NCBI GenBank assembly: GCA_015179045.1
Contig: WHUZ01000056.1
Coordinates: forward strand, 62,001-126,000
Reading direction: 5' to 3'
Length of the DNA: 64,000 nucleotides
DNA from: Kalaharituber pfeilii
Lineage: Eukaryota; Ascomycota; Pezizomycetes; Pezizales; Pezizaceae
The position numbers and the translations under genes are program-made. The notes beneath the pieces are model-generated. The model did not search any database and was not told where the DNA came from. It worked only from the letters and a program-made list of their open reading frames with translations. This document shows, piece after piece, positions 48,695-63,682 of the stretch. Each line of letters begins with the position of its first letter. Positions within the stretch are counted from its first letter, which is position 1.

Positions 48695-49572
48695 AGGATT
48701 AGATTGTTTTGAAGAGAGTGTTAATGAGCAGAGAGTAACAGCGGAGATAGTAATTAGTTAGATATGTATAAGTGTGCAATAAACAACGCTGATGGGGAAC
48801 AATATGATACTATTGGATAAAGGAGCAGATCCCCTTAGCGTGACGAAAGTCGTGATATTACTGAATATATGGTTGCGGACGCCTTTAATCAACACATTTT
48901 GATCCGAAATTTCAAAACCCGATAAGAACACAACAAAAATCCTAAAAATGTCAAACTGCATATAGATATGAACAGAATTGAGTAAAAAATCAATCTATAT
49001 TGCGTTTTTAATTTTGCAAATTTTTGTAAAAAAGTTATCGAAAGTTAAAGAAAAGCAAAATTTTGGTGGGAGACCACTAACTGAGTTACATACTACTAGT
49101 ACAAATTAGGTAAGATTATGTATTAGTAAGCAGGAGCTTTTCTTAAAAGGGCTAAGTCTAAAGTACATGAGGCATGAGAACAAAGCACATGTAATTATCA
49201 TGTGCTTTTTATTCACCACTTGCCGCTGACTTTTATATATACATTCCTGAAATTGTTTAATTTCATAGGTATATCCAGTAAAGTATGCATTAAGAAGTCG
49301 CATGCAGTGCTCATAATAGTGAAAAATAGAAGCAGTACCTTTACAGAATGTAAAGCAGCAGGTACAGTACCTCGTAAATCTTCAAAGTTATATTGACTGT
49401 TCTCACGAGCATAGTATTTTGCTGCACACCAAAATCAATAAAATTCAACTCACAATGAAACTTTGGATACAAGATTATAAACTGGTTTGCTGCTTCTAAT
49501 TCTGTAGAAGCGAAGTGCAAGAGGCGTGTATTCTGCACAGTAGAGGTATTCCGGAGGGGGAATCAAAGAGCG

Positions 49573-49606
<34 letters not shown>

Positions 49607-50565
49607 TGTATTAGTAAGCGAAATGAAGTGTTACATAGTGTTGATTAAAGCCGTCCGCAACCATAATAAGCGGAAGCTGGTGAGTGGTGTTACGAGACTA
49701 GAGAGCAGTAGGCGATCATCAGTTATAAACGGTATGTATGCGAAATATAGATAGTTAGGAGATTAATGACTAAGCAGAGGGCATATGGCGCTGTACGCCG
49801 TCCCGTGACTGCCCTACCACCCCAGCCTCTTGCCTGCTTGTAGTCTCGCTCTCATGCCCAGACAAGTAAAATCTACATACACATTCATACTACCTAGTAA
49901 AATATGTATTCGGACATAGCGTATAATGTGTATTAGTACCCCTGTCCGAATACATATTTTACTGGCTAGTATCTATCCTGTGTTCTCGTTCCCACACTTC
50001 TACTCTACTAGTATCATGCTAGCGCTATGGCCGTTGTCTATGCATACTATGAGGGGGTAGCAGCTGTATTAGGCTTATGGGGCCCCAGCCACCGTTCCTA
50101 TATTACGCTCGCCCTGCGTAAGCTTCATTCTGGGACCGAACTCTGGTACCTCAATTTTGCTGCGCCACATACAAATTTGTCAGACGGATGGAGGGTACCA
50201 TCTGGGGACGAGGCTGCTGTAGGGGAATCGCACCCATCTGTGGCCCAGGCACATGCGCCACGGCCGGCCTTGTGGCGTCCAAGGCGTGCTAGCGTCGCCT
50301 GAGTCCTCGCCCAGGCCAGTCGCCCATGCGGAACTCACACACATTTCATTTCATGCGGCGCCCGCAACCCCCAAACAACTGAGAGCCTATCCAAATCGCC
50401 CCAACCCACTAAACAACTCCTTTCGACCCCCCCGCCCCCCCGCCCCCTACACACACTCCCGCCGCGCAGTGGTATCCGCAACGCCTCCGACGCTCTGAGC
50501 ATCGTCTCGCATCGCTCGCTCTGGAAAGCAGAAAGCGAGAATTGTTTCCGTATCAACTCGACAAC

Positions 50566-50598
<33 letters not shown>

Positions 50599-50850
50599 GT
50601 ACAGACCCCTCCCCTCCGCTGATTTCTCTATCCCCATATTCGAATCGACGGCAGAAATTTGACGGAATCCAGTCGCGAAGAGAAGAGAACCCAGGAGAGA
50701 GAAGGAGTTGAAGGAAGAGGAGAGAAGCTTCTAGTCGGGGGCAATAGGGCCTTTCTCTCCTGCCCCTTTGTCAATTTTTGAAACACACTTTCAGTAATCT
50801 ATTAAGAGCCCGACGGATTGTTCCTCTGCAACACACCGCGGCATTTCAGA
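48695..50850. other. Intergenic, AT-rich to GC-rich transition
   Basis: Holds a hairpin AAGCACATG/CATGTGCTT (49184-49208), an A run (49575-49603), the inverted repeat at 49896-49963, and a C run (50571-50598) in the likely leader of the KH-domain gene. The ORF at about 50027-50302 has no family features. Confidence 0.45.
49896..49963. repeat. 21-bp inverted repeat, MITE-like hairpin
   Basis: 49896-49916 AGTAAAATATGTATTCGGAC+A pairs perfectly with 49943-49963, leaving a 26-nt loop. Flanked by ACCT.../...GGCT. Size (68 bp) fits a hairpin or tiny MITE; no protein. Confidence 0.7.
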
Positions 50851-53721
50851 ATGGCAGACCAACAAAATCTAGGCGCACTTCTAGCTGCTCTAAGTAGAGC
50901 TTCCCTCCTTCCCCTACTCCCCTTCATTTTGCTGTACGTAGCGTTCAACGCGTGGAGCTCTAACACTTGTACAGCGGGGCAGCAGCAACGCCCTCAATCG
51001 CAACCGCCGAATGTGCATGCACAGCTTGCTCAAAATATAGCTGCCGCAGCAGGCCTAAGTGGCAATCAGCAACCAGTCCCCATGCAAGGAAACTTTTCGC
51101 TACCTCAGCCCACCTCTTCCGGTGCTGTAGATCTTTCCAACATCAAACCCGTTAATAGCGGTACTGTGTCATTGGCGGATGCAATTGCTCGCGCAAAAAG
51201 TATTGCAGCAGAGAGAGGGGTAGCCGCTTACCGAACTGAACAGCAAGGTGAGAGCACCAATTCAACGCGATTAAGAAAAAAGCTTACTAATTTGTGCAAA
51301 TACTACACTGCAGCCACTCGATATGATGATTCACGAAATCAACGAGGTGGAGGAGGCGTTTATGGAAGAGGCAGGTCTCGGTCCAGGTCAAGGTCACCTC
51401 CGCGGCGAGATACCTATCGAGATGGTTACAACCCTTACAGAGATGAACGCCGAGGGCGAAATTTTGAACGAGAGCGTACTTACAGCCCACCCAGGCGTAA
51501 CGGACCTTATAGTCCTCCACCCACTCGAGGATATGCTGGGGGACAACGTGGATCTCAAGGAGGATCTGGAAACCAGTCTGGGGGTGGAGGCAGTGGGAGT
51601 GGTAGTGGATCAGGATCGGGTGGGGCAAATAGGGAGAAGAATCCGGATACACATACCGAACAGATGCACATTGAGTCTGGGCTAGTTGGATTAATAATTG
51701 GAAGGGGCGGTGAGACACTAAGACGGGTTGAACAGGAAACTGGTGCACGGGTACAGTTTTTAGCCGGAGGAGACCACAGAGAAACACCTGAAAGGCTCTG
51801 TAATATCATTGGAACTAGGTCACAAATTGCTGCTGCCAGGCAGCAAATTCTTCAAATTATCGAGGATAATGCTAAGGGATCTGGACCTAATGCGGGAGGT
51901 GGTGGCCCATCAAAGAGGGGTGCATCAGGAGCCTCCTCTCATCAGCCACCTTTGAGAGATGGCGGTTCGTATCACCCAAACCAAGTCGCTCACAAAGATA
52001 CTTACGAAGCACGATCGGATAATCCAGAGGACAGCCTCCAGATTATGGTTCCCGATAGAACCGTTGGACTAATCATTGGGCGTGGTGGCGAGACAATTCG
52101 TGATCTTCAGGAACGTTCTGGATGCCATATCAATATTGTTGGAGAGCAAAAATCAGTGAATGGTCTTCGCCCTGTTAACTTGATAGGATCTCCGGAGTGC
52201 GCCAAGCGGGCAAAAGATTTGATCATGGAAATCGTAGATAGTGATATCCGATCTCAAGCTGCACCAGGTGGGCCAGGCCCTCAGGCACCAGCATCTGGAG
52301 GTCCAAGAGATCGCGGACATGGTAATGTACAAGGTGGGTATCACGAAGGTAATTACGCAGCAGGGGGGCGGAATAGTGACAAGGTCACAGAAACTATTAG
52401 GGTACCCATTGATGCTGTTGGTATGATCATTGGAAAAGGTGTGTTATATTATTTCAACTTGTGCAACATATAAAGGCCTTAGCACTAATTCAATGTCTAG
52501 GTGGCGAAACTATTAAGGAGATGCAATCTTCGACTGGATGCAGAATCAATGTTTCTAGTCAATTTCATCCATCTGATACTGAACGCGAAATATCGCTACA
52601 AGGTCCAAAAGACGCCATAATGCGTGCTAGAAAAGCCATTGAGGATAAAGTTGAAGCTTCGGTATGTCATTCATCACATGTCATTTGTCGCATCATTCCC
52701 GTATACAAAAGCCCATTATCCTCCAATATATTTCCATATTTGATATCACATATCTTCGTCCTCTCGTCTCGTCGGTTTGCATCGTTTTTGGTGATGGGGT
52801 GTGGCAGAGGACAAGCAGCCAAGAAAACAGGAATGAGAAAAGCAAAAAAACGAACGGCATAATCATATATCGCAGGAGAAAGAAAGAGACCAAAGTCAAC
52901 GAGGGATAAAGGGATATGCGCTTTCACAATGAGCAACGCCGCTAAATCCGCTCCCTCATGCCTTTTCTCCGACTTTCCCCACTGTTTCGTGCTCTGCCAT
53001 CCCCCATAGCCAAAAGTCTCCTTGACCCTTGTCTTGTCTCCATCCACATACCACATGATTGGAACTTCCCATTTCTGTGTCTTGTGAATTATAGGCCAGA
53101 GAAGAAGAGGAAGACGACACATACTACACAAACTACACCGTGAAAAGAGGCCTTCATCCTTGCGTGCGAAATGAATTGATTGATTCATTGACTTGATTGA
53201 TGCTTGCTCTTCATAACGAGTGTCTATGTGTGTATGTCCTGCATCAAGTGTGTGTGAGTTGTGAGCGTTTCTATGTGGCTGTGCATATGTGTGTATGAGT
53301 GTGTGGAGTTGAAGAAGCCAAAAAAAAATTGAAACATTTCGGAAAGTGAACCACTAACCCCTCCTCTCTTTTTTCTACTATTTAGCAAAAGAAACAACAT
53401 AGTGCTGGTGGTCATCGTGATGTGGGGCAGCACAACAATGATCGTGATCGTGACCGTGGTGGACATCATGACTACAACAATATTCCCAACAACGACCGGT
53501 ATGGACAGCAAGCTTCTTCGGCTCAGGGGCAGCAGCAGCAGCAGCAGCAGGTCCCACAGCCTACCGGCGCGCCTGCGGCAGATCCAGCAGCAGACCCATA
53601 TGCACCCTGGGGGGGTTACCAGAATTATGTCGCCATGTACTATGCTATGCTTGCGTCCCAAGGAGCAGCCGCCGTCCAGGGGGCTCCAGGAACAGGAACA
53701 GGTGCCCCGGGTACGACGTAG
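50851..53721 (+). CDS. RNA-binding protein with three KH domains
   Basis: Exons: MADQQNLGALLAAL, then GQQQRPQSQPPNVHAQL onward, a third from RYDDSRNQRGGGGVYGRGRS, a fourth after a short intron within KH3, and a last exon at about 53386-53721. Low-complexity Gln/Arg-Ser/Gly regions lead to three KH domains with intact GxxG loops: GLVGLIIGRGGETLRRVEQE, RTVGLIIGRGGETIRDLQER and DAVGMIIGKGGETIKEMQSS. This is the FUBP/KSRP-like arrangement that binds single-stranded RNA or DNA; related fungal proteins act in splicing and mRNA regulation. The tail is Gln-rich and ends with DPYAPWGGYQNYVAMYYAML, similar to the Tyr-rich repeats of FUBP proteins. The intron after EDKVEAS is 723 nt (52663-53385), far longer than all others in the window. 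Confidence 0.9.
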
Positions 53722-55254
53722 AAGCATTCAGGCCCAATTTACTTCTTTGGATGCAGCCTTGTCTTTTTCTGGTACCGCCTTTTGTCACTTCCTACTTGTC
53801 GTTTGTCTGTCGCCTCTTTCACTCTATTTATTCCCTTCGTCTCGTCTGTTCGTCATACTACTCCAGTGAACCCGTCCATTATCCTCATCCTCCCCCTACT
53901 CCTCCTCCAAAATGCAAAAATCCACCCACAGTCCCAAGATACAAAGCAAAGCGATGATTTATGAACCGAATTGATGACAAATTCCACTGCAAAAAAAAGT
54001 GCGCAACAAAATAAGTTAACTACCTTTCATCATCTTCGTGCCTGCAATAAAAAAAAAGCAAACAAAAGGCAATTAAAAGCTACCACACACAAAACAGAGA
54101 CCTGGGATCGTGAATCATTTTAGCAGAAGCAACATATGGGATATATGGATATATTAGGCATATATGCCTCTGGAGATAATTGTTTCTGAGTAGAATTTGG
54201 ATATGGATAATATCTTCCGTCCAGTTTTCTATCCTTTTAAGTTTCGATTTCGATGGCGGCAGAAATGAGTGAGCGAAGACAGGAAGGGATTGTAGGTGTA
54301 GGAAGGGCAGGGTGGGTGGAAGGAGAGAGTGGGACAAGGTAGGTGTGAGAGGAGGATGGTACAACTTGTTGAAGTAGGATGGTTTCGAACGTTGCAGACT
54401 GAGTGGTAGATGTGCAGGAGAAGAGGATTAAGGATGTATGGGGTAAGTTGGGAGAAAAATTTGTTATGTACTATTTGTCAGTTTTTTTTGTTCCGTGTGT
54501 ATCTCTGTGTGTGTATGTATGTATGTGATGAAACGTCTAGATATCATGCAAACTTTTTTTTTTTAATTCATACATAACAAAAATTCACTGTAATTCACCA
54601 TGCATTTCTAATTATTGTTCTTTTTCCCATCTGAGAGACCTTTTGTATAAACTTATTTTTTCTAAGTTTATTTCATTTCTTTATTTACTTTTTCGGAGCT
54701 TTGCATCAGATAACATTTTTTTTCCCTCTCAGGAGTATGTACTATTTATTTTCCCTATTTCTCTCTTGCAGCCGCTGTGGTAACTCTTTTACACACCCTT
54801 AAGATCTAATGTATGTATGCAAGACATCAAATAATCAATTACATCAGCTATATCAGTTACATCAATCCAGGGTAATTTAGCCCATGAGGTGTTTAAACTG
54901 CTACATATATTATATGTATATGTTCTAAAGGGATGAATGAGTAGAGTAGAGATATCGAATGGCTAGAAGTTTATATATATACAACGCTAATGCACATCCT
55001 AAAACTTGTATTATCATAGCAAAAAGCGGTACATTCACTCTAATGTAAGAAAATATCAATAAATGAATAATTTTTTTCTTAAAAAAAGGACAACAAATCA
55101 CTGTGTATTCTGTTCTAGGGAGCTAAGGAGTTTGGGAGAATTGGATATCGTGAAACGCTGCGAAGCAAAAAATAATCCAAAATACACCCCGATGCTAAAA
55201 GAACACAAACCCACAAAAACACGCCATGGTAGTACCTACTCTTCCCATTCATTC
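53722..55254. other. Convergent intergenic region
   Basis: AT-rich with short A/T runs and TATATA stretches. No gene seen. Lies between the 3' ends of the KH gene (+) and phytochelatin synthase (-). Confidence 0.5.
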
Positions 55255-57112
55255 TCACGCAACAACACCCCCCTTCACCTTCCTTGCCCCACAACTTCCT
55301 CCCCCACACTCCGGTCCACACTCCTCTTTACAACATGTCTCCAAGCTCGCCATCTGCCTTCTGATACCCCTCACTTCCCTCTTCAATTCATCATCCCCGC
55401 TCAATTCCCTCGTTACCAAGGCCTCAATTTCCATCCTCAACTTCAAACTCGCCAATTTCGAAATGAATGGTTCAAACGAGTACAGCACCAGCATGAATAT
55501 CGTTGTGAGCGCCGGGTCTTGCGATGCTACATGTGTTGGCGGGATTGCAGTGACTATTTCCTTATGTAGCGCTGAGGTAGCTGATACTCTCGACAAAAAC
55601 TTCGACAGCGCGTCCGCATACTCCTTCGCGGATTGTGCTGTCTTCTTTGGATCATACGCCGCGGCAGTGGCGGAGGCAGGTGCAACAGCAGCACTCTCAC
55701 TAACAGCCGCCTCTGCCATCGCTAATATCTCTCTCCTTGTCCTCATCGGCTTCTGGATCTCCGGTTGCGACATTATATACTTAACGGCAGCCCTCTCCAG
55801 GTCCTCCTTCGTCTCAATCCCGGTGACTTCAACGCTTCTAACTAGCCCACTGAACCATCCTGGCCACGTCGCCTTCGTAAACTCCAGTCTCAATAATCTA
55901 TTCCCTTCTGCCAGGGCCGTGAGTGATGGTTTGTGGAGGAGCGAGTAGCCGCGAGGTTGCTTTGTGACTGGATCGACGGGGCGCAAGCTCTCGTATAAAG
56001 CCTTGAGACTCACCCAGTAGGAAGGATACTTAAATCGCGCAACGTCGAGGATGAGTACTTTGCCGCCGTCGCGGGAGCAGTATCCGCCGACCGGAGAGAA
56101 GTGTCCGGAGCCGGTTTGGCCAAGAGCGGCACGAGAGTAGGAGACGGCCATAATTTGGGTGGAGGAGCTGGTCGAGGCGATGACGTCGCGGCGGAAGTCT
56201 TCCAGGGATCTATTGAGAAAGTTCAGCTTATAACGCAGGCCGCGGAAGAGGGAGAAGGGGAATACATATTGTCGGCGTATTTGGTGTTCGCTTCGAGCCC
56301 GTTACATCGAGCTAAGCAGGTGAATTCGCTGAGGGTAATGCCGTTTGCACGGACATAATCGAGTGGTCGACAACAGTCCAACATGTCTAAACAAGGTACC
56401 GATTAGGGCTTTTGCTCGGAAACAATGTAAGTTGGATATAAGCTTACCTTGCGTAAACCACCTGTAGTACACAAAACTCAGTAACGGTAATTTGAAATTG
56501 TCTCTGGGCCGCCACCTACCTCCATGGTTTCCTCCACGTCTTCGCCGGATCAATCTTCAGCGCATTCAAAATCATACATAGAGTCCCAATCCCGCAATCT
56601 GTCTCTCCCGATATGCATATCAGCTTTTTTACCCCCCTAACAGCCATATATATTTGCCAGGAAAACCTACACGCCGGCTCCTCCTGCGTCAAAAACTGCT
56701 GACTTAGTGGGAAAAAAGCCTCTAATCCCCCTTCATCCAATGCATCCTTAAATATCTGTTTCCCCTCCTTTGAGTCGTAAGGTATCAGATCTACCGAGGC
56801 CGGTAAGACACGCATGTAGAATGATTGATCCATTCTCTCTGCCGTCCTTGTATTGGGCGTTGGTAACGTAGGCTGTTGCTTTGTTGGGGACTTTCCTAGA
56901 ATTAAAGACTCTGGCTTCGAGGTTGGCAGTGGATATGCAATAAACGTGAGGCTCGCTGCGCTCGGAGTACTCGACTCAGTTGTAAGCCGGGAACCCGGGA
57001 CAGCTTTGGTGGGAACTGACAACCTGAACCCTGAACTCGCAAATATCGCCGGGCTGCCCCATGCAGTGGCTTTATACGGTAATCGGCAAACAAGACGGTT
57101 GATGAGGGGCAT
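55255..57112 (-). CDS. PCS: Phytochelatin synthase (glutathione gamma-glutamylcysteinyltransferase)
   Basis: Makes phytochelatins from glutathione for cadmium/zinc/arsenic tolerance; papain-like fold. Introns removed after FLTQEEPA (about 70 nt, giving [20 protein letters not shown]), after KTWRKPW (joining RWFTQ), after that exon (joining [20 protein letters not shown]) and a 55-nt one (giving [17 protein letters not shown]). Catalytic Cys is in AYCGIGT; His lies in [12 protein letters not shown]; Asp in [14 protein letters not shown]: the full Cys-His-Asp triad. The variable C-terminus carries [16 protein letters not shown], as expected for the metal-sensing tail. A ~95-residue N-terminal extension from the first ATG ([20 protein letters not shown]) is Arg/Ser-rich and lacks acids, like a mitochondrial presequence. 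PCS is uncommon in fungi but reported from Tuber. Confidence 0.93.
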
Positions 57113-57515
57113 CAATATGGCACAACTTGCAATAAATCCAGCGGTAATCACTCAGCTACAGTGTAGTAAAGAGCGTGGTTTGTGTGGGATGGAAGAGGAT
57201 GTCCAGCGGCGCATATCATAGAAAGGGTTGGAGGCGTTGGTCGGTTCCCGGCTCTGGTGCCTGCCAAGAGCGAGCCGGCACGTGAGTTAAGTGCTAGCCT
57301 AGTCGGGCAGTCGAAAGTGTTCTAGAAGCTACCCAATTTGGATAGACTTGTGTGAACCAGCTACAAGATCCCGACAGTTAAGCGAAAGTGCTGAAACATC
57401 GGCCGAGGCAGTGCCTCGTCATACGTATTCATTCCTGAAGGTACAAGACCCGAAAAGCACCCTCTTCTCACCAGATATACAAGATTGTTGAATGTCCTGT
57501 CCCCCTTTAATCAGA
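57113..57515. promoter_or_regulatory. PCS upstream region
   Basis: Between the PCS start and the 3' end of the GH51 pseudogene. The open frame of PCS continues upstream to about 57151 without ATG. No clear metal-response element found. Confidence 0.35.
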
Positions 57516-59737
<2,222 letters not shown>

Positions 59738-61504
59738 GGCTGCTAATGGATATTGACTTACTCCGCTCGAAAGTTCTCCAAAGAGGCGAATTCTGGTGGG
59801 TGAGTCGCACCTTTAAGGACTCCAGAGTATTGCTTGTTAACGGAATCCCCCCACTGCGTCCTGGAACTCACGTGATATGAAGGTTCATTAGGCGTATCAA
59901 TCTCGCTGTAGGTGGCGTATGAAGCAGATACGTATACAATCTCCAAGCTTCAGCTTCACGGCCTTGACTAGGTCCACTATGCTTCGTGGTCTTTGCATGT
60001 AAACGTAAATTCCCGCAGATATGCTTGTAGCTCAACTGGGAAGGGAGGGTGGCATGGTAACAAACAACGGCGGCTCTACTCTGCTTATGCCGGCCTGTTC
60101 GGCCTCGGTATAATTTCCCGCAGCCGTTGCTAGCTACAAGCTTTATATAGTATAACTAACGCTTGGGGTGATGCTAGCTTGGTATGATAGTATATCCAAC
60201 ATGTTGGGGCAATTTGGGCAAAATGCAAAGGCCGGTGGGGTACAGGCCAAGACTTACGACGAACGAAGAGCAGCCAAACGGGTATGATAAGCCGAACGAT
60301 GCCGAGGGCATCGAAATGACAGGCCGCCGGGCACCGATGTTGGTGTTCATTATCAATGCCTGGTACAACGAAGACAGACTAGAACGCAGTTGGGGGGCGG
60401 GGGTAGGTGAGGACGGCAAAGCCGGCTTACCCGCAGTGAAGCCCACAGCATACATAGTCTCCCACGGCGAGATCTAACTGCACAGTGTGGTCATGAGGGA
60501 ACGGGCCGAATAGTCTCATGCCAAGACGCATTGCCGAAGTCAAGGATGCTGCCGGCCCGAATTCGGCGCAGCAGTAATTATCTCGGAAGCAAATCTGCAC
60601 CGCGGGAAATGCCCGGAGCATGGATATACATGCTTCCCCCACGCGCTCCTCTCGTGTGCACGGCGTACATCTCTCTCGCGGGCGCGGCCATTCGCTCAAA
60701 GCTCTGCAAGCAGCAAGCAGCAAGCAGCTCCCAAGCTCCCATGCGCCCACCCTGCGCCTACCGCCGCCTCCACCTCTATCCCAACCCCAACCCCTCCTTT
60801 CCTACCGTAAACCCCCCTAATGTCTGTATGGAGACCCTCATTGGCAACGCAATTGCCGAACCCCCCCTCCACTATCAACCTGTAAGTATAATACTTCATG
60901 CACTTTGGGCTGGGTTACTTGATGATACCCTGAATAATACCGTACCCTGGTTCTCGGTTCGCTGCATTCAACACCGAAACTATACCAAATAAGACATGTA
61001 TCGACGCCCCATGCAGGCACTCCATGAGCTTGTGCTGAGGTTTTGCTACCTCCATATTGATATGCCATCCTCCTCCCCCTCCTCACCACATAACCAATTT
61101 TCCTCCGCAAATAATCGTCCTCCACAAAAATGGAGTACCCTAGGGGTATCCGACCTATCCATATTTGTATCCTCGCTTTGAACTCCAGAGTTATATGCAT
61201 CTAATCTTTAGTAAGGGTTCCATCAAGCCCGGTATTCATGTCGCCATTGTGGCCCCACAACCCTCGTTCCGAGCTCAGGTGAAAGTGCATCACATGGCCC
61301 TCTATTGCCATTTCTTGAACATAGATGTAGAAAATATGCTCAAATACTACGAGCCTTTCCATACCCCCGCGCCGCCCACCATTCTTGGTTGACAATTGGG
61401 CATAACTTTGGTCTTGAAGATCACCAAAGTACAACTGGGATTGGGTGTTTTTTTTCCTCTTTCAGATCTGGAATCGAATCGCAGATTAAAGCTCCATACT
61501 AGTG
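59738..61504. other. Region between the two sugar-metabolism pseudogenes
   Basis: Divergent spacing between the starts of the GH51 and MFS pseudogenes, so it should contain their former promoters. ORFs here (for example 60184-60477) have no recognisable features. Confidence 0.45.
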
Positions 61505-62962
61505 ATGGCTCTTCCGCAAAAGTGGTATCAGTTCCTAGTAGGAACATTTGCCTCCCTTGGTTCATTCTTGTTTGGTTATGATTTGGGCATTTTTGCACAG
61601 GGCAAGTATCATGAATCATATGACACAAATCACGGGATATGTGCTGACCTCAAATGTAGTCGTTTCCAGTGACTCCTTCAAACCCAGGTTTGCTACAGAC
61701 AGCACAAATGAAGGACTGGTCGTTTCCTTGTTCACCGCTGGCACCTTCGTAGGTGCACCTAAAATGCTGGATACCTGGGTGATTACTCTGGGCGACGCGG
61801 TACTATTTTGGCTGGTACGATCCTCTTCCTGCTAGGAGGCGGCCTCCAAGCTGGCGCTCAAAACATTGCATATGTCCAAAGTGGTCGCTTCGTCACTGGT
61901 ATTGGGTAGGCTCATCTTCATCTACATACAATACTTACCCTAAGATTACATTGCTGATAGCTTCCCGCTCATAGTACTGATGTCCTCTGCATGATTGTAC
62001 CAATGCACCGAGCTGAGCTTGTACACCCCACTATCCATGGCCGAGTCACCTCCCTCCAGCAATTCATGCTTGGTGTCGGCGCCTTCACGGCTTCTTGGAT
62101 TGGCTATGGCTGCTACACAGGCTTTGATGCCATCGACGACCACCAATGGCGTATCCCGCTCGCCCTCTAATGCGTTACTGCTGTGATCTTTGGAGCCCCT
62201 ATCTTTCTCTTGCCTGAATCCCCCGCTGGCTTATTGACCACGGTAAAGTCTGGCAAGGCATTGCCACCCTCGCCCAACTTCACGCACACGGGGACGAAAA
62301 TGACCCTTGGGTCCGCGTTGAATTCGAGGAAATCCAGTTCAACATCACGAACAAGCACGAGAACAGCGCAAAGCCCTGGGGAGAGCTTATCAAGAATAAG
62401 GCCAACTTTCGTCGCATCATGCTCGCTGTCGCGCTCCAAGGATCCATCCAGATAACGGGTGTCAGCGCGATCCAATACTACTCCCCCACAATCTTCAAGC
62501 AAATCGGTATCTAACAGAACGCACCCTGCTCTACCAACCCATCAACCCCTCATCGCTCAATTCCTTTGCAAAATGTTCATCGACTTCTTTGGCCGTCGCT
62601 GGCCCCTCATCCTCGGCAACATTGGCAACTGTGTCACCTTCATCATCAGCACCATCCTTCTCGCCAAGTTCCCACCTGAGGCCTCCAACTCTCGCCCCGC
62701 GCAAATCGGATTCATCGCCACTACCTGGATCAACACCTTCTCCTTCTCTGCAACTTGCTGTCCCCTCTCATGAATCATTCCCGCCGAAATCTTCAACATG
62801 GCAAAGGTGCCACTCGAGAGCATGGATAATCCGTTTGAGAACGCGCCGTGGTTTGTGCCGACGATGAGGCGGGAGAATTACCTTGGGCATCTGGAGCCAA
62901 GAAAGGAGCAGATTCAGACGAAGGGGGAAGCAGTGAGGCATATTGAGCGATCGTGTGGTTAG
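61505..62962 (+). pseudogene. MFS sugar transporter, decayed
   Basis: Starts intact: MALPQKWYQFLVGTFASLGS then FLFGYDLGIFAQ (first helix with the sugar-porter GYD motif). Then TNEGLVVSLFTAGTF, frameshift, GYLGDYSGRRGTILAGTILF (loop 2-3 signature), LQAGAQNIAYVQSGRFVTGI, VPMHRAELVHPTIHGRVTSL, QWRIPLAL then a stop, LLPESPxGLLxxHGK-type loop with a frame change, NKHENSAKPWGELIKNKANF, VSAIQYYSPTIFKQIGI then a stop, and FIDFFGRRWPLILGNIGNCV in another frame. Helices 10-12 are largely deleted: the sequence jumps from IPAEIFN to VPLESMDNPFENAPWFVPTM. The family transports monosaccharides. Several stops, frameshifts and a large deletion make it a clear pseudogene. Confidence 0.85.
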
Positions 62963-63085
62963 GGACGGTAGGGTTAGAAAATGTGCACTTAGGGAATTTC
63001 ATGTATAAAATTGTATTTTTTATGATTTTTATGATGGGTTTCTATGAAACTTGTGTATAATGAGTTGCGCCCCTGGAATGTTAAT

Positions 63086-63133
<48 letters not shown>

Positions 63134-63651
63134 CTTGAAATGATTATTACGACCTACGAGTTATATATCCTTGATTAGTCCCTATGAAACAAGTCTCCTC
63201 TCTGGAGCCGCTTGATTAGATAAGGAATAAGACAACTAAAAAGAATGATTAAGTACACATCTCACATTGTCCATTGGAAGATGGAGTGCCTGTTGGGCTA
63301 CTTCCGAAATTGGCAGACGGTTGAAGAAAACTTCCTTTTCCGGGATAGCCTGCAAGTTTTCAACTTCCCAATTTATGTAAGCTTAGTCACATGCATCGCC
63401 ACTTGGCCACATGTTCATCACAATTTTCGAAACCTCAAACCTCATATCCAGTGGATTCAGCTACTTGTAGAAACTTGCACTTTTAAAGCTGTTGCTCCCT
63501 CTCAGAAAAACAAATCCTTCACTCTCTCCTTCACATCATATTTACCTACTATTATTTATTTATTTATTTATTTATATTTCTAGAAAATTGTTTTCTTATT
63601 TCCATTTGCAATCATCTAACCCCTACAAAAAAATAAAATAAAATAAAATAA

Positions 63652-63682
<31 letters not shown>

